64,000 nt of DNA, taken from contig NZ_JAGFWR010000013.1 of assembly GCF_017599305.1 (NCBI RefSeq), positions 1 through 64,000 on the forward strand. Reading direction: 5' to 3'. This stretch comes from Micromonospora antibiotica (GTDB taxonomy: Bacteria > Actinomycetota > Actinomycetes > Mycobacteriales > Micromonosporaceae). How positions within the stretch are numbered: the first letter of the stretch is position 1; each line of letters starts with the position of its first letter. Shown here in pieces: positions 60,173 to 64,000 of this stretch. Position numbers and translations under genes: made by a program. The notes under the pieces are model-generated. The model made no database searches and had not been told where the DNA came from. It saw only the letters and a program-made list of their open reading frames with translations.

Positions 60173-61075
60173 CTAGCCGACGACCTCGGCGTCGATCACG
60201 GCCCAGGAGTGCGGTCCGGTGGCCACGAGCGCCAACCTGTCGCCGGCGGTGAGCACGCCGTCGGCGGCCAGCAGGTCGGCGTTGACGAGCAGGTCCGCGG
60301 CGAACTCGTGGGCGTGCGCGGCCAGGCGACCGGGCAGCAGCTGGTCGAAGGAGTAGCCGGCCGCGCCGGTGAGGAACCGCTGGGCGGGCAGCCGGTAGTT
60401 GTTGAACAGGGCGTGGGTGAAGTCGCGCGGACCGCGACCGGTGGCCTCCCGGGCGGCCTTGACGGCCGACCGGCCGAGCAGCACGTTGCGGCGCTGCGCG
60501 GCGGGGCTGTTGTCGGTGAGGTCACCGCGCCAGTCGCTGCGCAGCGCCATGCCGTTGACGAGCAGGACGAGCCCGTCACCCGCCGGCCGGTGCCGGGTCA
60601 CCAGGGCTGCGGCGGCACCGTCGCTGAGGACCGACAGCTCCGCGTCCATCATCCGGCCGCGACCGACGACACGGTCCGCGGTGACGACGAGGACGGTGTC
60701 GACGTCGGTCGTCGCGAACAGCCCCTGCACCGTGCCCAGCAGCAGGCCGAGGTTGGCGCACCCGTGACCGGCGACGGTCTGGGTCGCGGCGCCGGGTGCG
60801 TCCACGGCCCGGGCGAGGCGCACGTTGTTCCTGCGTACGCCGTCCCCGTCGGCGGTCTCCGTCGCGTAGACGATCGCGTCCGGCACCAGCCCGCCGGCGA
60901 GCGCACGCGCACCGACCTCGCCGGCCATCTCGATCGAGGACATTGTCGTCACTCCATACGACTCCAGCCCGTCGTCGAGCAGCCGTGGATTGTCGGCACC
61001 CACCTCGTCCAGCTCCCGGACGAGGTGTTTCGTCCCGTGCAGATGGGCGATGGAGGAGAGGTAGAACGCCGCCAC
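60173..61075 (-). CDS. KAS III-like (FabH-superfamily) acyltransferase
   Basis: A 300-residue thiolase-fold protein with AAGGA before the GTG. The nucleophile is the Cys of VAGHGCANLGLLLG at about 105. Where FabH has the His of HQANLR this protein has FNNYRLPAQR, and where FabH has the Asn of NTSAAS it has HEFAADLL. The catalytic triad is thus altered, as in KAS III homologues that move acyl groups to O or N rather than condensing with malonyl-ACP. It probably transfers an acyl group in the cluster product. Confidence 0.82.
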   Translation of the reverse strand: MAAFYLSSIAHLHGTKHLVRELDEVGADNPRLLDDGLESYGVTTMSSIEMAGEVGARALAGGLVPDAIVYATETADGDGVRRNNVRLARAVDAPGAATQTVAGHGCANLGLLLGTVQGLFATTDVDTVLVVTADRVVGRGRMMDAELSVLSDGAAAALVTRHRPAGDGLVLLVNGMALRSDWRGDLTDNSPAAQRRNVLLGRSAVKAAREATGRGPRDFTHALFNNYRLPAQRFLTGAAGYSFDQLLPGRLAAHAHEFAADLLVNADLLAADGVLTAGDRLALVATGPHSWAVIDAEVVG

Positions 61076-61229
61076 GGGAGGTCCTTCCGCCTTGCCGGAA
61101 CGCTGGCCGACAGGGTACTACGACGGGGGTGTCGCACCGGCCGCGTACGTTTTCCGAAATGGCCGGGGTCGATGTCGGAGTGCTTGTCGCCGCCGGACCC
61201 GCCGCCACCGCGCTCGGCGCTTCCCACCC

Positions 61230-61349
61230 GCTGCCGTGCTTGCCGCACCGCCGTCGTGCTTTCCGCACGGCTGCCGTGCTTGCCGCACCGCCGTCGTGCT
61301 TTCCGCACGGCTGCCGTGCTTGCGGCACCGTCGTCGCGCTCTCCCCCGC
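61230..61349 (+). repeat. 40-bp tandem repeat, three units
   Basis: Units start at 61230, 61270 and 61310: GCTGCCGTGCTTGCCGCACC then GCCGTCGTGCTTTCCGCACG. The first two are identical and the third is degenerate. The array lies in non-coding DNA (61076-61422) between the KAS III gene and the esterase gene. Confidence 0.85.
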
Positions 61350-61368
61350 CCGACGGCGGGCGGGGGAG
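61341..61368 (-). terminator. Terminator of the esterase gene
   Basis: CTCCCCCGCCCG, loop ACGG, CGGGCGGGGGAG: a perfect 12-base stem 55 bp beyond the esterase stop codon, without a T run. Confidence 0.7.
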
Positions 61369-61422
61369 AGTCGTGGTGGCGGTGTGGTCGGGCGGGGACC
61401 GTCCCCGCACCCGTAGGCGGGG

Positions 61423-62796
61423 TCAGGCGACCGTGCAGGCCGCGCCGTTGAGGGTGAACGAGGTGGGCTTGGCGGTGTTGCCGGTGTGGTTGGCCTGGAA
61501 TCCGATGTCGACCGACCCGCCGGCCGGGATGGCGGCGTTGTAGCTGGCGTTACGGGCCGTCACCTGGCCGGACGAGGGGGAGTAGGAGGCGTTCCACCCG
61601 GAGGTGATGCTCTGCCCGCCGGGCAGCGTGAAGACCAGCGACCAGCCGTTGACGGCGCTGGAACCGGTGTTGGTGATGGTCAGGTTCTCGGTCAGGCCGC
61701 TGTTCCAGGCGTTGACGCTGGCGGTGACCCGGCAGGCCCCGGAGCTGGGCGGCGGGGTGGTCGTCGGCGGCGGGGTCGTCGGCGGCGGCGTGGTAGGAGG
61801 CGGGGTGGTCGGCGGCGGGGTGGTCGGCGGCGGCGTGGTCGGGGTCGGGTTGGTCAGGCCGAAGAACCCGAGGGCGACGGCGGCCATCCCACCGGAGGGC
61901 AGGCTGTGCCCGGCACCCTGGACGCTGTACGCCTCGACGAGGACGTTGCCGCTGGCGTCGGCGTAGCGGCGGCGGTTCCAGTTGGCCTGGGGGGTGTCGG
62001 TGGAGGTGGGTGTCTGGCTGAGCCCGAACACGTTGGTCCACTGCTCGATGGTCTCCTGGAGCAGCGAGTACGGCACCAGGGTGTCGGCGGTGCCGTGCCA
62101 CAGCTGCACCTTCGGCCGGGGACCGGAGTAACCGGGGTACGCCTGCTGGCGGACCGCGTCACCCCACTGCTGCGGGGTGCGGTTCATGTTCCCGCCGGTG
62201 CACTGGCTGGCGCCGGGCGGGTAGTCGGCGGCGTTGGCGAAGCAGTTGTAGGGCACCCCCATGAAGGCGGCCCCGGCGGCGAACACGTCGGGGTAGAGCG
62301 CCAGCATGTGGTTGGTCATCATGCCGCCGGAGGAACTGCCGGTGGCGAACACCCGGCGGGGGTCGCCGCCGTACTGCCGCTGGGCATAGTTGATCATCGA
62401 GACGATCGACACCGGGTCACTGCCACCGCCCCGGCGCTTCGCGGCGTCCGACCAGGTGTCGAAGCAGTTGCCGAAGCCGGCCTGCTGGGTCGCGGACGGG
62501 TAGATCACGATGTAGCCGTACCGGTCGGCCAGCGAGGCGAACTCGCTGCTGGAGTAGAAACCGGGGCCGGTGCCGCCGCAACCGTGCATGGCGACCACGA
62601 CCGCCGGGTTGGTCGGGCGGGTGTTCGGTACGTAGATGTGCATCCGCATCCGGCCGGGGTTGTCGCCGAAGTTGGTCACCTCGACCAACGACGCGGCGTA
62701 CGCCGGTTGGAGCGTCGGTACCACCAGGGCGGCGGCCGTCAGCGTGGCCACCAGTGGCGCCGCCAGGGCGAGTAACAGTTTCCGTCTGATTCTCAT
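61423..62796 (-). CDS. Secreted PHB-depolymerase-type esterase with CBM2
   Basis: A 457-residue exported esterase (acetylxylan or feruloyl esterase type). Signal peptide RIRRKLLLALAAPLVATLT to AYA at about 34. The catalytic domain has VVVAMHGCGGTGPGFYSSSE (oxyanion loop), the nucleophile in ATGSSSGGMMTNHML, VQLWHGTADTLVPYSLLQE (Asp) and a His in QGAGHSLPSGG. A repeated TTPPP linker (about 318-350) joins a C-terminal CBM2 (CRVTASVNAWNSGLTENLTI, YNAAIPAGGSVDIGFQANHT) that binds cellulose. It removes acyl groups from plant polysaccharides. Confidence 0.93.
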   Translation of the reverse strand: MRIRRKLLLALAAPLVATLTAAALVVPTLQPAYAASLVEVTNFGDNPGRMRMHIYVPNTRPTNPAVVVAMHGCGGTGPGFYSSSEFASLADRYGYIVIYPSATQQAGFGNCFDTWSDAAKRRGGGSDPVSIVSMINYAQRQYGGDPRRVFATGSSSGGMMTNHMLALYPDVFAAGAAFMGVPYNCFANAADYPPGASQCTGGNMNRTPQQWGDAVRQQAYPGYSGPRPKVQLWHGTADTLVPYSLLQETIEQWTNVFGLSQTPTSTDTPQANWNRRRYADASGNVLVEAYSVQGAGHSLPSGGMAAVALGFFGLTNPTPTTPPPTTPPPTTPPPTTPPPTTPPPTTTPPPSSGACRVTASVNAWNSGLTENLTITNTGSSAVNGWSLVFTLPGGQSITSGWNASYSPSSGQVTARNASYNAAIPAGGSVDIGFQANHTGNTAKPTSFTLNGAACTVA

Positions 62797-63087
62797 GGGG
62801 CGTGACTCCCTCACAGGTTGAGATCGGCCGCGCGGCACGGGTGCGCCCGGATGCCCGTGTCGTCCGCGCCGGCCCTTGGCGTCCGGCATGCCCTGCCCCG
62901 GCCCGAGGTGGCATTGCATGGCACTTAGTGTTCTCTTCGGTCCGACAAGTGTCAATCGAATAGCCTCGATACACTGGTCGATCACCGACGTACGCCCGGT
63001 CCACCGTGGAACCACGCCCGGTAGGCGGGCCCGGGTACGCCGTCTACAGTCGGTGCCACCGTCGCCGAGCCGAGCCCGGAGCGTCCC
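62797..63087. promoter_or_regulatory. Divergent promoter region of the esterase and PaaX-like genes
   Basis: For the esterase (minus strand) TTGACA at 62955-62950 with AACACT 17 bases on (62932-62927) is a possible promoter; the small dyad CACTTAGTG (62922-62930) overlaps its -10. No CebR-type TGGGAGCGCTCCCA site is seen. No gene is supported. Confidence 0.4.
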
Positions 63088-64000
63088 GTGCCACACCCGT
63101 TCGACATCGAGGAGATATTCCCCGACGACGGGGACCACCCGGTACGGCTGCCCCGGCGGCAGGCCGGCAACTCGCCCCAGGGCGTCGCGGTGACCCTGCT
63201 GGCCGACTACACCCTGCGTACCCGCGCCTGGTTGCCGTCCGCCGCCATCGTCGCGCTGCTGGCCGAGTCGCACGTCAGCCTCGCCGGCGCGCGGACCGTG
63301 ATCAGCCGACTGGCCCGCCGGGGCGTCCTGGAGGGCAGCCGGCAGGGGCGGCGCAGCTCGTACCGGCTCAGCCGGTCCGCCGCCGTCAGCCTCTCCGTCG
63401 GCGGCAGCTGGGTGATGGCCGCCACCACCACGACCCAACCGTGGGACGAGTGCTGGACGCTCGTCGCCTTCTCCCTGCCGCAGGAGCGCAGCGCGCAACG
63501 GCGGGCCCTGCGTGGCCGGCTGCGCTGGCTGGGCTACGCGCCGCTGTACGACGGGCTGTGGATCTCCCCGCACGAGTTGACCCCGAAGGCCCGGGCCCAG
63601 CTCACCCAGCTGCACCTCGGCGCGGTCACCGTCTTCCGGGGCCGGCGGGTCGACCTCGACGCGGTCGCCGGGCGCGACCCGCTCGACGCCTGGGACGTCG
63701 CGGCCGTCGCCGCCCAGTACGAGAGCTTCCTGCGGCGCTGGCGGCCCCTCCTGCCGCGGATCGCCGCCGGTCAGGTCGACGGCGCCGAGGCGGTGCGGGC
63801 CCGGACCGAGGTGATGGACACCTTCCGGCGTTTCCCCACCCTCGACCCGCAGCTACCGCTGCGGCTGCTGCCCGCCGGCTGGCTGCGCGGCCCCGCCCGG
63901 GAGACCTTCGCCGCCGTCTACGACGGGCTCGCCGACACCGCCGAGCGGCACGTCCGGGCCGTCGTCGCCCGGTTCGCCGACGGCACGTACGCCGACGTGC
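63088..64000 (+). CDS. PaaX-family transcriptional regulator (cut at window end)
   Basis: GTG at 63088 opens a frame of 304 codons still open at the window edge. It reads PHPFDIEEIFPDDGDHPVRL, then a winged helix (PSAAIVALLAESHVSLAGAR, ISRLARRGVLEGSRQGRRS) and the PaaX-type C-terminal region (WTLVAFSLPQERSAQRRALR, LRWLGYAPLYDGLWISPHE, AAQYESFLRRWRPLLPRI). PaaX proteins repress phenylacetate or aromatic degradation through CoA-thioester sensing; this one is divergent from an esterase and its target is unknown. Confidence 0.88.
   Translation, partial: MPHPFDIEEIFPDDGDHPVRLPRRQAGNSPQGVAVTLLADYTLRTRAWLPSAAIVALLAESHVSLAGARTVISRLARRGVLEGSRQGRRSSYRLSRSAAVSLSVGGSWVMAATTTTQPWDECWTLVAFSLPQERSAQRRALRGRLRWLGYAPLYDGLWISPHELTPKARAQLTQLHLGAVTVFRGRRVDLDAVAGRDPLDAWDVAAVAAQYESFLRRWRPLLPRIAAGQVDGAEAVRARTEVMDTFRRFPTLDPQLPLRLLPAGWLRGPARETFAAVYDGLADTAERHVRAVVARFADGTYADV

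Noticed and set aside
42023..61075. Phosphonate biosynthesis cluster (because of cytidylyltransferase plus ThDP enzyme)
   Set aside because: No PEP mutase is in the window, and the ThDP enzyme has the long acetolactate-synthase layout rather than the short phosphonopyruvate decarboxylase form. It stays open only if PEP mutase lies elsewhere.

Overview
The window is very GC-rich, with G/C in nearly every third codon position, many GTG/TTG starts, ATGA/GTGA/TGATG stop-start overlaps, DUF5753/DUF397 pairs and an SCO6745-family protein. This points to a filamentous actinobacterium, most likely Micromonosporaceae (Micromonospora-like). That is an inference from gene content and repeat style, not from a database match.

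Left part (1-10200). The window opens inside an IS30-type transposase, followed by copies of a palindromic repeat. Next come an iron-box-controlled siderophore-interacting flavoprotein, a BCCT osmolyte transporter with a displaced N-terminus (one base missing in a G run), DNA primase dnaG with a coupled partner ORF, a DUF5753/DUF397 regulator pair with a divergent zinc-finger-like small protein, a HigBA-like toxin-antitoxin pair with a leaderless promoter, and a YihY/BrkB membrane protein.

Middle part (10200-32700). A ROK regulator, a sugar ABC transporter (ATPase, permease, Tat-type lipoprotein) and a Gfo/Idh/MocA dehydrogenase come first. Then follows an eight-gene, tightly overlapping Ebo operon (17275-25660): myo-inositol-phosphate synthase, UbiA-type prenyltransferase (EboC), a TIM-barrel isomerase, EboA, EboB (TatD), EboE, EboF (phosphodiesterase) and a polyprenyl synthetase. 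Next are secreted glycoside-oxidation enzymes: a PQQ-type sugar dehydrogenase and a ThuA/DUF1080 protein, both ending in near-identical ricin-B lectin domains, and a sugar isomerase. The Ebo operon sits between the two halves of what looks like one (keto)sugar-use module and may make a prenylated cyclitol. Three gene junctions here carry related mini-ORFs that bridge one gene's stop to the next gene's start.

Right-middle (32700-42000). tRNA-Asn with a terminator, an MMPL exporter coupled to an FAD oxidoreductase, a CAT-anticodon tRNA, an ArsR-SRPBCC fusion regulator, and a rifampicin monooxygenase (rox) gene preceded by a rifamycin-associated-element-like inverted repeat, convergent with a DHA2-type drug efflux pump.

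Right part (42000-61100). A compact biosynthetic gene cluster that I cannot match to a known product: methyltransferase, extended SDR reductase plus PaaK-like ligase, AMP-ligase fused to an acyl carrier domain, M20 metallohydrolase, SCO6745-family protein, CMP-sugar-type cytidylyltransferase, PIG-L deacetylase, ThDP enzyme, aminotransferase, SolA-like oxidase, ProC-like reductase, TauD dioxygenase, stand-alone NRPS adenylation domain and KAS III-like protein. A small ORF ends in an ATGA overlap with the ThDP gene and might be a precursor or leader peptide.

Right end (61100-64000). A secreted PHB-depolymerase-type esterase with a Pro/Thr linker and CBM2, and a PaaX-family regulator cut by the window edge.
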